Below, piece by piece: positions 7,493-17,893 of a DNA stretch of 64,000 bases (position 1 is its first letter; each line of letters begins with the position of its first letter). The stretch is from Vibrio tapetis subsp. tapetis (GTDB lineage Bacteria; Pseudomonadota; Gammaproteobacteria; Enterobacterales; Vibrionaceae): assembly GCF_900233005.1 (NCBI RefSeq), contig NZ_LT960611.1, positions 1,054,001-1,118,000 of the forward strand, given 5' to 3'. A program made the translations under genes and the position numbers. Under the pieces are notes generated by a model. It saw only the letters and a program-made list of their open reading frames with translations, was not told the DNA's origin and did no database searches.

Positions 7493-9916
7493 TTAATCTG
7501 GGGTATTCATGGTTAAGTAGTCTAAGTCTTCACTTGTTGGCATGCCTTCTTGGGCAAGCGATGCTTCTATCCGCTTAATCACTTCAAATATATGGCCATC
7601 TTTTGTTGCATCATAACAATGCCTCATTTTATCTAATGCCTGAATGGCGTCCTTAAACGACTGGTTGTCTAAAGCTATATACAGCTCAACCAAGAGCTCT
7701 TCGGCTGTTTGTGTTGCAGGGCTATGGCTAGAGTGTGTTTCCTCTTGTCTGCCGGATTGCAAACGATGCGCATGCTTCATTAAGGTATCGTCCAGTTCCG
7801 TCTCATCAATTGGCTTTGCAATGATGTCGTCAACTCCGCTATTGAGCATTTTTTCACGAGTCTCTTTGAATACATCTGCGGTACACCCTAGAATCAGCGT
7901 ACTGGCATTTTTGTTGGTTAGTTTACGTATCCTCTTGGTTGCTTCAACGCCGTCCATCACCGGCATATGGTTATCCATCAAAATCATGTCAAACTCAGTA
8001 TGCTCCAATACGTTTAGAGCTTGAACGCCATCCGTTACACTGGTGGTTTCAAACCCTTTCCCACGCATAAAGGCATCCATTATCATGGTGTTGGTACGGT
8101 TATCTTCCACGATGAGTACAGTGAGGCCCGAGCAATCAACGGTGCGTTCTGGCATACGTGTTTTAATAAAGGCCGAGCTGATTTCGACTTCGACATTAAC
8201 GGTAAAGCTTGAACCGATCCCTTCTTCACTCTGCACTGTGATATCACCATTCATGCCATTGGCGATGCGCTTAACAATAGCAAGCCCTAGCCCTGTTCCG
8301 CCAAATTTGCGTGTGGTGGTGGATTCTGCCTGTTCAAACGGTTTAAATATGCGTTGTTGTGCTTCTTCAGCGATGCCTACCCCTGTATCTCTCACGGTAA
8401 TAGACAGGTAGTCTTTGCCCTCTATTTGAACTTCTTTGAGGTAAATTTCCACAAAACCATGGGAGGTGAATTTGATGGCATTGTTGAGCAAGTTAAATAG
8501 GATTTGGCGTATCCGAGCTTTATCTGCGTTATACCAGCGATCCGCAGGGAGCGTAGAATGAATTTTGAAATTGAGGCCTTTTTCTGTTGCGATTGTGTGG
8601 TAAACACTCTCTATACTGCCGATGATGGTCCGTATCGCAAATGGGTGGCTGACTAAATCTAATTGCCCTTGTTCAATCTTTGAAAAGTCCAAGATCTCGT
8701 TAAGCAACACCATCATGTGCTCACCTGAGTCGTATAAGCTGTTCAGTAGCTTGGACTGCTGGTCGTTTAATTCTGTTTTCAGTAAGATTTGTGCACTGCC
8801 CAAAACACCATTCATCGGTGTTCTGATTTCGTGGGATAAGGTCGCCAAAAAAGCGGTTTTAGCCTTGGTCGAGGCTTGTGCCCTAACTTTTTCTTCTTCT
8901 AAATATTGAGTTTTCTGGTTAAAACAATCGATAAGGTGCCTGATCTCATCTTGGCTTCGGTAGTTAAACTCGATGACTTCACCAGAATCAGAACGAGATA
9001 CTTTGTCTGCGATAATAACAATGGGGCGAATTAGGTATCGGTTAATCAGGTAATACCCAACCATCACGCACAGCAGCAGCAGTGGCGCGAGAACCAGCTC
9101 TAAGTTTTTTACAAAGTTGAACGCTTCTTCCGCTACACGTCGATGCGCATTTACAACGTCTATGCGCCATTGATACGGACCAAAGGTACTACTGGAAATG
9201 TAGATATCTTCATTCAGCTGAAAATTGTGTTCATGAATCGCAAGGCCATCGGCATCTTTTAGCAGCAAGCCAAGATCGTAGGTGTTGGCGTGCTCTTGCA
9301 CCATGTCTATCAACTGAGCCAGTGAAATATCGAGCGTTGCCACCCCGGCAAACTCACCCTTAAGAAAATAGGGAGCAGAGGCGGTGATCATTTTTACGTG
9401 GGTATAAGGGTCAATATAAACGCCAGACCAATGCACGGTCATTCGCGGTTGCTCGACCGCTCCTTGATACCAGCCTTCGGTATCATAACCAGGCGATTCC
9501 GGGTTGTTCCATAGATCAATACGGTCAATACCGCCGTTCGGGGTTTTATTGTAAAACAGGCTAGATAATCGCACATTAGGATCAACCGAGTACGGGATCG
9601 GCCAAATTCCCCCACTGACAATCACATTATCGCTATTGAGTATGACTTGAGGCAGCAAACGTTTTAGATCATCGGTAGATTCGGTGACCTCAGTAATTGC
9701 AGTAATACTGTGTAGTAGCCCTAAGGAGCTTTCTAAGGTGGCTTCAACATTACTGGCGAGTAAGTCTGTTCGAAGGTCGAGATTATCCTCTAGCTTGCTT
9801 CTGGTGGGCTGTTCTACTGTGATATAGGTGATACTGCCAATCACTGTAATGAAAAAACAGAGATAAACCCCTAATGCGATAATGCTCTTCTTTTTTAGAG
9901 AAGATTGGATATTCAT
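7493..9916 (-). CDS. Hybrid sensor histidine kinase (Cache-type sensor, HAMP, HisKA, HATPase, receiver)
   Basis: This 807-residue protein has a membrane helix at 13-32, a periplasmic dCache-like sensor at about 35-265 (WYQGAVEQPRMTVHWSGVY, GVATLDISLAQL), a second helix at 272-290 and a HAMP-like linker to 340. The kinase core has the H box TLSHEIRTPMNG (His362), N box LFNLLNNAIKF and G boxes RDTGVGI and GGTGLGLAIVKR. A receiver domain at about 597-715 has VEDN and the phosphorylatable Asp648 in LMDNHMP. The C-terminal 90 residues are helical and lack an obvious HPt histidine motif, so the phosphate presumably passes to a separate HPt protein. It probably senses a small amine, amino acid or carboxylate outside the cytoplasmic membrane. 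No partner regulator is adjacent. Confidence 0.9.
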   Translation of the reverse strand: MNIQSSLKKKSIIALGVYLCFFITVIGSITYITVEQPTRSKLEDNLDLRTDLLASNVEATLESSLGLLHSITAITEVTESTDDLKRLLPQVILNSDNVIVSGGIWPIPYSVDPNVRLSSLFYNKTPNGGIDRIDLWNNPESPGYDTEGWYQGAVEQPRMTVHWSGVYIDPYTHVKMITASAPYFLKGEFAGVATLDISLAQLIDMVQEHANTYDLGLLLKDADGLAIHEHNFQLNEDIYISSSTFGPYQWRIDVVNAHRRVAEEAFNFVKNLELVLAPLLLLCVMVGYYLINRYLIRPIVIIADKVSRSDSGEVIEFNYRSQDEIRHLIDCFNQKTQYLEEEKVRAQASTKAKTAFLATLSHEIRTPMNGVLGSAQILLKTELNDQQSKLLNSLYDSGEHMMVLLNEILDFSKIEQGQLDLVSHPFAIRTIIGSIESVYHTIATEKGLNFKIHSTLPADRWYNADKARIRQILFNLLNNAIKFTSHGFVEIYLKEVQIEGKDYLSITVRDTGVGIAEEAQQRIFKPFEQAESTTTRKFGGTGLGLAIVKRIANGMNGDITVQSEEGIGSSFTVNVEVEISSAFIKTRMPERTVDCSGLTVLIVEDNRTNTMIMDAFMRGKGFETTSVTDGVQALNVLEHTEFDMILMDNHMPVMDGVEATKRIRKLTNKNASTLILGCTADVFKETREKMLNSGVDDIIAKPIDETELDDTLMKHAHRLQSGRQEETHSSHSPATQTAEELLVELYIALDNQSFKDAIQALDKMRHCYDATKDGHIFEVIKRIEASLAQEGMPTSEDLDYLTMNTPD

Positions 9917-10020
9917 AAGCTTAACCTTCGAAGTACATAGTAAAAACTTATATGCTCACTCGTTATTCATCAAGTCTTTTTAGCTCGGCCAATGCTTGGT
10001 ACACTGTAGCAGACATCAAC

Positions 10021-10605
10021 ATGAAGGTACCTATTTTGACTTTACAAGAACTACTATCCCTACCCGAGCTAGAAGGAAAACTCCTTACAGAGCCTCAGAT
10101 CATTGGCTTTGTTACCGCAATGGCGGCCGCGCCTAATGTACTCGATCCTTCTGATTGGATCGCATACCTTTGGGGTGGTGAAGAAGTCGCACCTTTTGTT
10201 GATGGCGAGCAGTTTGAGCAGTTTGCAGAACTGGTTGTTGCTATCTGGAATCAAACACGACCTGCGCTGCTCAATGGCGAGTGGCAATGGCCTGAAGGTT
10301 GTACGTTAGATGAAGCAGAAATTGTTTCAGCAAGAACCCGCGATTTCACAGACGGCCTACTGCAAGGTTGGGGCTTGGTTCGTGACGATTGGGAAACGTT
10401 AATGCCTGAAGACAATGAAAACAGCGCTCTGTTAGGTGGCGTTATTCTTGCCATTAGCATGCTTTATGATCCAGAAACGGCGTTAACCACTTTGTCTGAA
10501 CAAGGCATGACTGGGCTTGACCAATTTGAAGAGATCTTCAATGCGATACCAACCATGCTATGCGGTTTGACTCAACGTGGCGTCGCGTTGGCTGAAGATC
10601 AATAA
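10021..10605 (+). CDS. UPF0149 (YecA/YgfB-like) family protein
   Basis: From ATG at 10021 this is a 194-residue acidic soluble protein of the UPF0149 group. Typical segments are LTEPQIIGFVTAMAAAP, FCDGLLQGWG-like FTDGLLQGWGLVRDDW and LLGGVILAISMLYDPETAL. An upstream in-frame ATG at 9952 would add 23 residues (MLTRYSSS...) unlike the family. Neither start has a strong ribosome site, so the start is uncertain. There is no C-terminal SEC-C zinc motif. The cellular role is unknown. It is divergent from the sensor kinase and converges with nadA. Confidence 0.8.
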   Translation: MKVPILTLQELLSLPELEGKLLTEPQIIGFVTAMAAAPNVLDPSDWIAYLWGGEEVAPFVDGEQFEQFAELVVAIWNQTRPALLNGEWQWPEGCTLDEAEIVSARTRDFTDGLLQGWGLVRDDWETLMPEDNENSALLGGVILAISMLYDPETALTTLSEQGMTGLDQFEEIFNAIPTMLCGLTQRGVALAEDQ

Positions 10606-10650
10606 CAGCAATTTAATTGGGTTCGTTGACTTTCGTTAACGTTAATACCA

Positions 10651-10682
10651 AAAAATGCCGCATTGTATATGCGGCATTTTTA
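10651..10682. terminator. Bidirectional Rho-independent terminator
   Basis: AAAATGCCGCA and TGCGGCATTTT form a stem with A and T tracts on both sides, placed between the convergent UPF0149 and nadA genes. Confidence 0.85.
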
Positions 10683-10769
10683 TATCGGTGGAAAAGCTTA
10701 ATTGACGCTAACGCGACTCACGCCGAATCAATTTTGCTATTCACAACAACTTGAGTGAATCAAAAGAAA

Positions 10770-11831
10770 TCAAGCATTGCCTTTGACTTGCATGTTAAGT
10801 TGCTCAGCAAAATCTAACATGCGATTTAAAGGGATCAGTGATTTCACTCGAATCTCTTCATCGACAAAGATTTCGTGTTGCTCACCGCCTTCAGTTAACG
10901 CATTTTCAATGGCCTCCAGACCATTCATCGCCATCCACGGGCAATGAGCACAACTACGGCATGTGGCACCTGCACCTGCGGTTGGCGCTTCTACCAACTC
11001 TTTTTCAGGTACTAATTGCTGCATTTTGAAGAAAATGCCTTTGTCTGTCGCCACGATCAGCTTTTGATGAGGCAACTCTTTAGCCGATTTAATCAGCTGG
11101 CTGGTTGAACCTACGGCGTCAGCCAATTCGACAACACTTGCAGGAGACTCTGGGTGAACTAAAACTGCCGCATCCGGATACAGTGCTTTCATATCCTTTA
11201 ATGCCGCTGCAGAGAACTCGTCATGCACAATACATTCGCCCTGCCATAACAGCATGTCTGCGCCTGTTTTGTTTTCAATATAAGAACCTAGATGACGGTC
11301 TGGCCCCCAAATCATCGGCTTATCTTCAGCGTCTAAGTGTTCAACTATTTCGAGAGCAATGCTAGACGTTACCACCCAATCTGCTCGTGCTTTTACTGCA
11401 GCGGATGTATTGGCATAGACGACAACCGTATGATCTGGGTGAGCGTCGCAAAACTCTGTAAATTTGTCTGCCGGACAGCCTAAATCTAATGAACACTCGG
11501 CTTCAAGTGTTGGCATTAAAATGGTTTTTTCAGGGGTCAGAATCTTAGCGGATTCACCCATAAAACGCACACCCGCGATAATCAGTGTTTTAGCGCTATG
11601 ACGATTACCGAACTTAGCCATTTCTAATGAATCACCAACAAATCCGCCCGTCTCTTCTGCAAGAGATTGGATTTCAGGATCGGTATAGTAATGGGCAATC
11701 AAAACAGCATCTTTTTCTTTTAATAGCAGTTTGATATTTGCTACATGTTGCTGTTTTTCGTGCTCAGACAAAGGGAGTGGTTTTGGGGGAAATGGATAAA
11801 CGGTATTGATTGTATCTAATATGTGCGCCAT
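10770..11831 (-). CDS. nadA: Quinolinate synthase NadA
   Basis: NadA condenses iminoaspartate with dihydroxyacetone phosphate to quinolinate, the first committed precursor of NAD, and carries a [4Fe-4S] cluster. The 353-residue length is normal. The three cluster cysteines sit at the family positions: Cys113 ([11 protein letters not shown]), Cys200 ([10 protein letters not shown]) and Cys297 in [10 protein letters not shown]. Substrate-site segments [12 protein letters not shown] and [12 protein letters not shown] are intact. It is the gene just downstream of tol-pal-cpoB on the same strand. A terminator-like hairpin separates them, so it probably has its own promoter. Confidence 0.97.
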   Translation of the reverse strand: MAHILDTINTVYPFPPKPLPLSEHEKQQHVANIKLLLKEKDAVLIAHYYTDPEIQSLAEETGGFVGDSLEMAKFGNRHSAKTLIIAGVRFMGESAKILTPEKTILMPTLEAECSLDLGCPADKFTEFCDAHPDHTVVVYANTSAAVKARADWVVTSSIALEIVEHLDAEDKPMIWGPDRHLGSYIENKTGADMLLWQGECIVHDEFSAAALKDMKALYPDAAVLVHPESPASVVELADAVGSTSQLIKSAKELPHQKLIVATDKGIFFKMQQLVPEKELVEAPTAGAGATCRSCAHCPWMAMNGLEAIENALTEGGEQHEIFVDEEIRVKSLIPLNRMLDFAEQLNMQVKGNA

Positions 11832-11916
11832 TGCTCTAGCTCTACGCTACTTCCAAGTAATTCGAGTATTGTACACCTGAATACGCCTAGATTTCTAGCT
11901 ATGTAGCGGGAAAAGC

Positions 11917-11942
11917 AAAGAAGCCGCCATTGGGCGACTTCA
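11917..11942 (-). terminator. Probable terminator of the tol-pal-cpoB operon
   Basis: The minus strand reads AAGTCGCCCAATGGCGGCTT followed by CTTTGC, a GC-rich stem with a short loop and weak T tract about 70 bp after the cpoB stop. Confidence 0.6.
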
Positions 11943-12012
11943 TATTTTAAGCGATTTACCTATTTTGGCCTGTTTCAGCGATGTCGCTTTGAGGCTAAAA
12001 CTGGAGTTCAAG

Positions 12013-12786
12013 TTAAAGCTGTTTTCGTGCTAAGTCTGCTGAAGAGCTTTTTGGGTACTCGCTCACTACTTGAGTGTAGTATTTCTTCGCTGCATCAGGT
12101 TTGTTGTTGCGTTTCGCAATTTCACCTAATTTTAGCAATGCGTCTGCACGCTTATTTGAGTCTTTGTATGACACAACCGCTGCAAAGCTTTTGGTCGCAT
12201 CAACATCTTGCTTTTGTGCAAAATAGAGTTGGCCTAGCCAATAATGTGTATTGGACGAGAACTTGGACTCTGGAAAATCTTTTTGAAACTGTGTAAATGC
12301 CACAATAGCACCAGCGTAATCACGCTGCTTTAAGATCAAATCCACCGCGTCTTTGTAAGCGGTTTCTTCATCTTTGTTACTAGTAAATGTGCCAGTGCCG
12401 TCTTTGCCTTCTTCAGTTGAAGCTGCAACAACAGGGCCGGAAGTTTTCATTTGTTGACGCATACGATCAAGCTCGATAAAAAGCTCTCGTTGACGCTCGA
12501 GCATTTTTTTCATCTCGTAGCTATTGCGCTCAACATTGCCACGAAGCTCACCAACTTCAGCGCTTAGATCGTCGATCTGCTTCTGCATTTGGATCTGTAA
12601 TGTGGCTCGATTTTGCAATAAACGCTCTAGGCGTTGGATATCGTTTTCTGGCGCGCCACGAGTTGCGGTTACGGCCTTAGACGCATCATCACTTAAATCT
12701 GATACTGGAGCTGGTGCAGCGAACGCGAAGTTCGCTGCACTTGCCAGCAACGTAAGCGTAAGTATGCGCTTAGTGTTACTGAACAT
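12013..12786 (-). CDS. cpoB: Cell division coordinator CpoB (YbgF), tol-pal system periplasmic protein
   Basis: CpoB is a periplasmic protein that links the Tol-Pal machine with septal peptidoglycan synthesis by PBP1B. The 257-residue product starts with a signal peptide (MFSNTKRILTLTLLASAANFAFA). A coiled-coil trimerisation segment follows at about 45-115 (QRLERLLQNRATLQIQMQKQ), then tetratricopeptide repeats from about 140 (YWLGQLYFAQKQ, ALLKLGEIAKRNNKPDAAK, YYTQVVSEYPKSSSADLARK). It is the last gene of the tol-pal operon, 13 bp after pal. Confidence 0.95.
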   Translation of the reverse strand: MFSNTKRILTLTLLASAANFAFAAPAPVSDLSDDASKAVTATRGAPENDIQRLERLLQNRATLQIQMQKQIDDLSAEVGELRGNVERNSYEMKKMLERQRELFIELDRMRQQMKTSGPVVAASTEEGKDGTGTFTSNKDEETAYKDAVDLILKQRDYAGAIVAFTQFQKDFPESKFSSNTHYWLGQLYFAQKQDVDATKSFAAVVSYKDSNKRADALLKLGEIAKRNNKPDAAKKYYTQVVSEYPKSSSADLARKQL

Positions 12787-12799
12787 AGAGCGTGCCCTA

Positions 12800-13336
12800 T
12801 TAGTAAACTAGTACAGCGCGACGGTTTTTAGCGTAAACCTCAGCACTTTGGCCTAGTAGAAGTGGACGCTCTTCACCAAAGCTCATGATCTGAATTTGGT
12901 CAGCTTGTACACCAAGAGCTTGTAGGTAGTTAGCTACAGCTTGTGCACGACGCTCACCAAGAGCGATGTTGTACTCAGGAGTACCGCGCTCATCTGCGTG
13001 GCCTTCGATTTTAACTTTCAAGCTAGAGTCTTTGCTGATGAAAGCAGCGTGAGCAGCTAGCATATCTTCGTAATCAGAAGAGATAGTTGAGTTATCGAAC
13101 GCGAAGTAAACAGTTTGAGTTTCACGAAGTTGTTGTTCTTTAACTTCTTGCTCTGTTAACTGAGAATCAGAAGCAAGTGGTGTTGCTACTGCTGTATCAG
13201 TTGTTTGCACTTGCTCGTTATTCGTTTTCTGTGATGCAGATGCATCAGCAGCTTCGTTGCTTGAGCTACATGCTGTAACCGCTAATACAGGTAGCGCAAT
13301 TAGAAGCCCTTTAAGAACTTTATTCAGTTGCATCTT
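12800..13336 (-). CDS. pal: Peptidoglycan-associated lipoprotein Pal
   Basis: Pal anchors the outer membrane to peptidoglycan and binds TolB. The 178-residue product begins [20 protein letters not shown] followed by the lipobox cysteine. A Ser/Thr/Gln-rich linker precedes the OmpA-like domain ([47 protein letters not shown]). ATG at 13336 has a clear AAGGAAG ribosome site. The frame is open to an ATG at 13372, but that would place extra charged residues before the signal peptide. It lies between tolB and cpoB. Confidence 0.96.
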   Translation of the reverse strand, partial: KMQLNKVLKGLLIALPVLAVTACSSSNEAADASASQKTNNEQVQTTDTAVATPLASDSQLTEQEVKEQQLRETQTVYFAFDNSTISSDYEDMLAAHAAFISKDSSLKVKIEGHADERGTPEYNIALGERRAQAVANYLQALGVQADQIQIMSFGEERPLLLGQSAEVYAKNRRAVLVY

Positions 13337-13387
13337 ATTCTTCCTTATTTGTTCAAAATTTTTTGTGACCAAAAATTGGTTACTTTG

Positions 13388-14740
13388 CTACAAAAATGGT
13401 GACCAAGCTGGTGCTCTAACGCGCCCATTTGTTGCAGGCAATATTGCTTTAAAACGTCCGTCTATAGAAACCATAGAAAGTACATTTTTCTTATTGTACA
13501 TGGAGCTATAGATAACCATACCACCATTTGGTGCAATGCTTGGAGACTCGTCCAGTTGTGTTTTCGTTAACACCTGTACGGCCCCAGTTTCCAAATCTTG
13601 TTTAGCCAAATTGAACCCGGAGTCATTTCGATTAACCATAATCAAAAATTTTCCATCTGGTGTAATTTGCCCGCCCAAGTTTTGGCTGCCTTGCCAAGTT
13701 AAACGGTCTGTTGCCCCATCTAACAAATTTACTCGATAAATCTGCGGTTTACCACCCCGATCCGAGGTAAATATTAACGATTGCGCATCAGGATACCAAT
13801 AAGGTTCCGTATTATTTGCTCTACCTCTCGTTATTTGTGTCAGCTTACGAGTTTCGAGATCCAATACGTAAACATGCAGGCTGCCCGTTTTAGATAATAC
13901 CAAGGCAAGCTTTTTGCCATCAGGTGAGAACCTCGGTGCACCGTTATGGCGAGGGAAAGACGTTAATTTTTCTCTCTTTCCTGAGTAGATGTCCATCAAG
14001 AACACCTCTGCTTGGCCGTTTTCAAAGCTCACGTAAGCAAGCTGTCTGCCGTCTGGAGACCATGCTGGAGACATCAAAGGTTGCATAGAACGCAGAACTA
14101 AACGCTCATTATAACCGTCATAATCTGCGATTCTGAGCTGATATGGGTATTTGTCTTTATCGTTAACGACCACATACGCAATACGAGTCAAGAATGCGCC
14201 CTTGTCCCCCGTTAGCTGCTCGTATACCAAATCTGAGATACGGTGAGCGTATTCACGCATGCGTTCACCAGGTACCGTCGCACGTTTATTAAATAGGACG
14301 TGATCTTTAGAAAGAACCAGCTCACCTGTTTCGCTAAGCGCTCGGCTTTGGCCATCCGTAAGTTGGCCTCTCACTGTATCGATCAGTTCATAGCGAATCA
14401 GGAAGTTGCCTTGCGCGTTTTCGGTGATCGTACCGGTTAACAGTGCATCCACCCCCATTGCCGTCCACGACTGAAAATCAACTTCTTCATCGTTATAAGG
14501 CGTTTGCGGCATTTTATTGGCCGCAACTGGGCTAAATTTACCACTGCGCTGAAGATCAGAGGCAATAATTGCACTGATATCATGAGGCAGTTTTTTCTCG
14601 CCTTCCCATTTAAATGGCACTATGGCTATCGGCCTTGCGGAGTCTATGCCGTCGGTAATCACTAATTCTAACGCTGCGTTTGCAACGTTTGTCATGCTGG
14701 TACATAACACGAACAATCCCAGTAAAAGGCGTTTTATCAC
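13388..14740 (-). CDS. tolB: Tol-Pal system periplasmic protein TolB
   Basis: TolB is a periplasmic beta-propeller that binds Pal and is released by TolA during outer-membrane constriction. The 450 residues include a signal peptide ending near [11 protein letters not shown], an N-terminal alpha/beta domain ([20 protein letters not shown]) and repeated propeller blades of the type [32 protein letters not shown] and [16 protein letters not shown]. It starts 13 bp after tolA. Length and order match other Vibrio tol clusters. Confidence 0.97.
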   Translation of the reverse strand: MIKRLLLGLFVLCTSMTNVANAALELVITDGIDSARPIAIVPFKWEGEKKLPHDISAIIASDLQRSGKFSPVAANKMPQTPYNDEEVDFQSWTAMGVDALLTGTITENAQGNFLIRYELIDTVRGQLTDGQSRALSETGELVLSKDHVLFNKRATVPGERMREYAHRISDLVYEQLTGDKGAFLTRIAYVVVNDKDKYPYQLRIADYDGYNERLVLRSMQPLMSPAWSPDGRQLAYVSFENGQAEVFLMDIYSGKREKLTSFPRHNGAPRFSPDGKKLALVLSKTGSLHVYVLDLETRKLTQITRGRANNTEPYWYPDAQSLIFTSDRGGKPQIYRVNLLDGATDRLTWQGSQNLGGQITPDGKFLIMVNRNDSGFNLAKQDLETGAVQVLTKTQLDESPSIAPNGGMVIYSSMYNKKNVLSMVSIDGRFKAILPATNGRVRAPAWSPFL

Positions 14741-14753
14741 GTCTTATTTCCCT

Positions 14754-15827
14754 TTAGTCTAACTCTACCAATAAATTGATATCTTTTAATTTTTCAGCAA
14801 CATCTCTATCTTTTGGAACAGGAAATGAGCCCACTTGAGCAATCGCGCTTTTGGTCGCAGCACATACCCGTTTATCACCTTCCAAAACCTTTACACTGTT
14901 CACTAGAGCATCGCTACCCGTATGAAGCATTCGCATATTGATCTTGCAAGACTTTCCCAAAAAAGAGTCATCCTTTAAAAGACGGCTTTGAATTAATTGT
15001 GTGTAAATTGCACCGTAACGTTGAACTTCATCCGTCACGAACTGTTGTTTTGCAGAGCTATTCGCAGACACTTCGTCTTCTAGCCCTGAGAAGATGTTAT
15101 CTAACGCTTCTTCTTGCTCTTTACGTTCTTTTTCTAAACGCTTAAGACGCTCTTTTTCTTGTTTGGCTTTTTGAGCGGCTTCTTTTGCAGCCTTTTGCTG
15201 TGCAATTCGTTCTTGCTCGGCTTTGGCTGCCGCTGCTTTTTCTTTACGTGCCTTTTCTTTAGCCGCTGCCGCTTCTTTTTCTCGCTGTAGCCTTTCTTTT
15301 TCAGCCTTAGCAATGGCCGCTTGTTTAGCTACACGTTCGGCTTCTGCTTTCTTGACCGCCGCCTCTTTGGCTATGCGTTCTTTTTCGATTTTAGCCGCCC
15401 TAACCTTTTCTTTCTCGGCTTTTTCAGCAGACGCTTTACGCTCTTGCTCTTTCTTAACGCGTGCTTTTTCAGCATTGCGCGCTTCTTTATCTGCCTGAGC
15501 TTTTTGTTCTTTCAGCTTTCGTATTTTTGCTTCTTCTGCCTTACGGTTTTTCTCTAGCTGTTCGCTTTGTTTACGGAGCTTATCAATACGTTCTTGTTCC
15601 GCTCGTTTCGCTGATTCGCGTTGTTGTCTTATTTCTCTGGCTTGCTTTTGAACCGCTTTCGGATCAATCACCACCGCTTGCACCATGTTGCCAGACGCTT
15701 GTGGTTTCGACATCGTGAAGTCGGCCCCCCATAATAGAGCGACCGCTAACACGACGTGCATCGCTACTGAGACAACAATAGCTGAGGTATAACTGCTCTT
15801 TTTTTTCATCGATTGACCGACAGCCAT
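14754..15827 (-). CDS. tolA: Cell envelope integrity protein TolA
   Basis: TolA is the inner-membrane protein that uses TolQR energy to reach TolB-Pal at the outer membrane. The 357-residue product has one N-terminal membrane helix (about 14-34, AIVVSVAMHVVLAVALLWGA), a long Lys/Ala/Glu helical domain at about 60-245 (repeats such as KAEKERLQREKEAAAAKEKA) and a C-terminal globular domain from about 250 (YGAIYTQLIQSRLLKDDSF, CKINMRMLHTGSDALVNSV). An alternative start six codons in (MKKKSSY) fits the protein but lacks a ribosome site. The chosen ATG follows the tolR stop by 2 bp. Confidence 0.95.
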   Translation of the reverse strand: MAVGQSMKKKSSYTSAIVVSVAMHVVLAVALLWGADFTMSKPQASGNMVQAVVIDPKAVQKQAREIRQQRESAKRAEQERIDKLRKQSEQLEKNRKAEEAKIRKLKEQKAQADKEARNAEKARVKKEQERKASAEKAEKEKVRAAKIEKERIAKEAAVKKAEAERVAKQAAIAKAEKERLQREKEAAAAKEKARKEKAAAAKAEQERIAQQKAAKEAAQKAKQEKERLKRLEKERKEQEEALDNIFSGLEDEVSANSSAKQQFVTDEVQRYGAIYTQLIQSRLLKDDSFLGKSCKINMRMLHTGSDALVNSVKVLEGDKRVCAATKSAIAQVGSFPVPKDRDVAEKLKDINLLVELD

Positions 15828-15829
15828 CC

Positions 15830-16270
15830 CTATCTAAGATCCGTCAACAAACCCACTTTGGGAATACCTGCTTGACCGAGTTCATCCAATACCAGTACGA
15901 CTTCTGAATAAGGTGTGTTTGCATCCCCCCCCACTGCAACCGGTGAGTCTGGCGCAATTGAGATTTCAGCTTTAACTCTTACAATGACGTCTTCTAAACT
16001 CATACCACGAACAACATCTTCGTTATTCACGCTAAGCCCAAGCTGCCCGTCTTTATCAATTTCAACGATGATAAAGCTCGCATTGCTATCGCCGGCTAAC
16101 TCAGACGTCGATTTTGCCGTTGAGGTCTTTGGAAGCTCGACATCCACACCTTGAGTTACGAACGGTGAAGTCACCATAAAGATGATAAGTAACACCAACA
16201 TGACATCAATGTAAGGCACAACATTTATTTCAGCTGTGAGCTTACGGCGTTTTCGTTGATACCCGGCCAT
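15830..16270 (-). CDS. tolR: Tol-Pal system proton-channel subunit TolR
   Basis: This 146-residue ExbD/TolR protein has one membrane helix (about 18-38) with the conserved channel aspartate in VVPYIDVMLVLLIIFMVTSP, and a periplasmic domain ending DELGQAIPKVGLLTDLR-like (DELGQAGIPKVGLLTDL). With TolQ it forms the proton-driven motor that energises TolA. The gene is tightly packed between tolQ and tolA, with 2-bp gaps, implying translational coupling. Confidence 0.96.
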   Translation of the reverse strand: MAGYQRKRRKLTAEINVVPYIDVMLVLLIIFMVTSPFVTQGVDVELPKTSTAKSTSELAGDSNASFIIVEIDKDGQLGLSVNNEDVVRGMSLEDVIVRVKAEISIAPDSPVAVGGDANTPYSEVVLVLDELGQAGIPKVGLLTDLR

Positions 16271-16272
16271 GA

Positions 16273-16956
16273 TTAATCCTTATTCGTCATCGCTTGGCGA
16301 TGAAGAATACTGTGGAACTCTTCAGAAAATGTTGCGTAGCTATGCTCGACTTTAGCCACTTGGTTACTCAAGCGGTTGTAAGCCATAACAGCGGGTATGG
16401 CCGCAAAAAGCCCCATTGCGGTCGCGATTAACGCTTCTGCAATGCCCGGAGCAACCATCGCAAGCGTCGCCTGCTTAACTTCACCTAATGCGATGAATGC
16501 GTGCATGATGCCCCATACCGTTCCGAACAACCCGATGTAAGGGCTGATTGAACCAACGGTCGCTAAAAATGGTAAGTTGGTTTCTAGTTCATCTACTTCA
16601 CGTGAAACCGAAACGCGCATTGCACGGCCTGTTCCTTCCATCACGTAATCTGGCGATGCACCCGAAGTTCGACGAAGTTTCGCAAACTCAGTAAATCCTT
16701 GATAAAAGATTTGCTGTGTACCCGCTAGGCTATCTTTACGAGCTTTGACTTCTTGGTAAAGGTGAGAAAGATCCACGCCTGACCAAAACTTGTCTTCAAA
16801 TTTTTCTGCTTCTTTTATGGCATGGTTCAGCACTTTGCTGCGCTTGATGATCATGGCCCATGACACTACAGACATCCCGAGTAGGGTTAACATAACCAGT
16901 TGTACTAATAAGCTGGCTTCTAAAACGAGATCTAAAATGGAAATATCAGCATTCAC
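16273..16956 (-). CDS. tolQ: Tol-Pal system proton-channel subunit TolQ
   Basis: This 227-residue MotA/TolQ/ExbB protein has three membrane helices: near 15-37 ([20 protein letters not shown]), near 130-155 ([19 protein letters not shown]) and near 167-190 ([20 protein letters not shown]). The conserved [15 protein letters not shown] and [12 protein letters not shown] motifs are intact. It forms the stator-like channel with TolR. The start overlaps the end of ybgC by 11 bp. Confidence 0.97.
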   Translation of the reverse strand: MNADISILDLVLEASLLVQLVMLTLLGMSVVSWAMIIKRSKVLNHAIKEAEKFEDKFWSGVDLSHLYQEVKARKDSLAGTQQIFYQGFTEFAKLRRTSGASPDYVMEGTGRAMRVSVSREVDELETNLPFLATVGSISPYIGLFGTVWGIMHAFIALGEVKQATLAMVAPGIAEALIATAMGLFAAIPAVMAYNRLSNQVAKVEHSYATFSEEFHSILHRQAMTNKD

Positions 16957-17368
16957 TGTCTAACAACTCCGATGTAATTGAGTTTGGTATCGCTTGGGGT
17001 TTCATGAGTTTAGAGTCTATGCATGCTACCTTAACTAAGGCTTTACACAATATCTTACCTTCAGGATTGACTAATTCCTGACAAAACGTAATTGAGGCAC
17101 GTTTTAACTGCGTGATTGTCGTCAAAACTGTTAATTGTTGGTCAAGTTTAGCGCCTTGGATAAAATCTATGTCCATGTGGCGAACAACAAACCCTGTGTT
17201 CTTTTCTAAAAGTACCTGTTGAGAGACGCCAACCGAACGTAAAAGTTCCGTCCTTGCTCGCTCGAAAAACTTTAAGTAATTAGAATGATACACAACGCCA
17301 CCAGCATCAGTATCTTCATAATAGATGGTGATTGGCCATTCAAATACAGGCTGTTTCTTTTCGTGCAC
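16946..17368 (-). CDS. ybgC: Tol-Pal-associated acyl-CoA thioesterase YbgC
   Basis: This is a 140-residue hotdog-fold thioesterase. It contains the family motif [20 protein letters not shown] with the catalytic Asp, then [12 protein letters not shown] and [19 protein letters not shown]. YbgC hydrolyses short acyl-CoA esters and is the first gene of most gammaproteobacterial tol-pal operons, as here. It overlaps tolQ by 11 bp. Confidence 0.95.
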   Translation of the reverse strand: MHEKKQPVFEWPITIYYEDTDAGGVVYHSNYLKFFERARTELLRSVGVSQQVLLEKNTGFVVRHMDIDFIQGAKLDQQLTVLTTITQLKRASITFCQELVNPEGKILCKALVKVACIDSKLMKPQAIPNSITSELLDSEC

Positions 17369-17460
17369 AACGCTACCAACACAATAAAAATGAAAGGTTA
17401 CTATACCTTATGTTGCCAATTAGGCTCGAAAAAGAACATGTTTTTTTGAGACAGGAATTA

Positions 17461-17498
17461 AAAATGCGAGCAGTTGATTAAAAACCACTCGCATTTAA
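17461..17498 (-). terminator. Probable terminator after ybgE
   Basis: On the minus strand AAATGCGAG and CTCGCATTT form a 9-bp stem around a longer A/T-rich loop, followed by TTTAA. It lies 45 bp beyond the ybgE stop and before the ybgC promoter region. Confidence 0.6.
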
Positions 17499-17542
17499 TG
17501 ATGTCTGGAAAGATTTCACTGATGAGTCAGGTCTAAATTATG

Positions 17543-17845
17543 CTAGAGCCAGTACAAGAATGAAACATACCCTAGCACCGCGATTGAAAGATAAGGGCTG
17601 AAGATGATTTGCCATAACCAAAATATTGGCTTGAACCCGACGCCATATACCATGCTGGCGCAGATAGCCCAAACAAACAAAATACCTAGCATGGGGCTAA
17701 AACTGCCAATATTGTCGGCAAAAGTTTGCGGCTCCCACATGAACAATATCACCTGAACAAACGCCATTATAATGACCGCAGCTCGAAGTAACGTTTTATC
17801 AAGCGGAGCATGCAGTTGCTCTACTCGTTGATTCAATTCACTCAT
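17543..17845 (-). CDS. ybgE: Cyd operon protein YbgE
   Basis: This 100-residue membrane protein is the small YbgE component found after cydABX. It has about three hydrophobic helices (AAVIIMAFVQVILFMW, SPMLGILFVWAICASMVYGV, YLSIAVLGYVSFLYWL). Its exact role in cytochrome bd assembly or function is unsettled. It lies about 110 bp after cydX, with a terminator-like hairpin between, so part of the cyd transcript probably reads through. Confidence 0.85.
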   Translation of the reverse strand: MSELNQRVEQLHAPLDKTLLRAAVIIMAFVQVILFMWEPQTFADNIGSFSPMLGILFVWAICASMVYGVGFKPIFWLWQIIFSPYLSIAVLGYVSFLYWL

Positions 17846-17893
17846 GACTACCTCTCATTAGGTTTAACCTAAAGATCTTATCTAAAGTTGTTC

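Noticed and set aside
15223..15718. Plus-strand frames opposite tolA
   Set aside because: They arise from the repetitive Lys/Ala/Glu codons of tolA read backwards.
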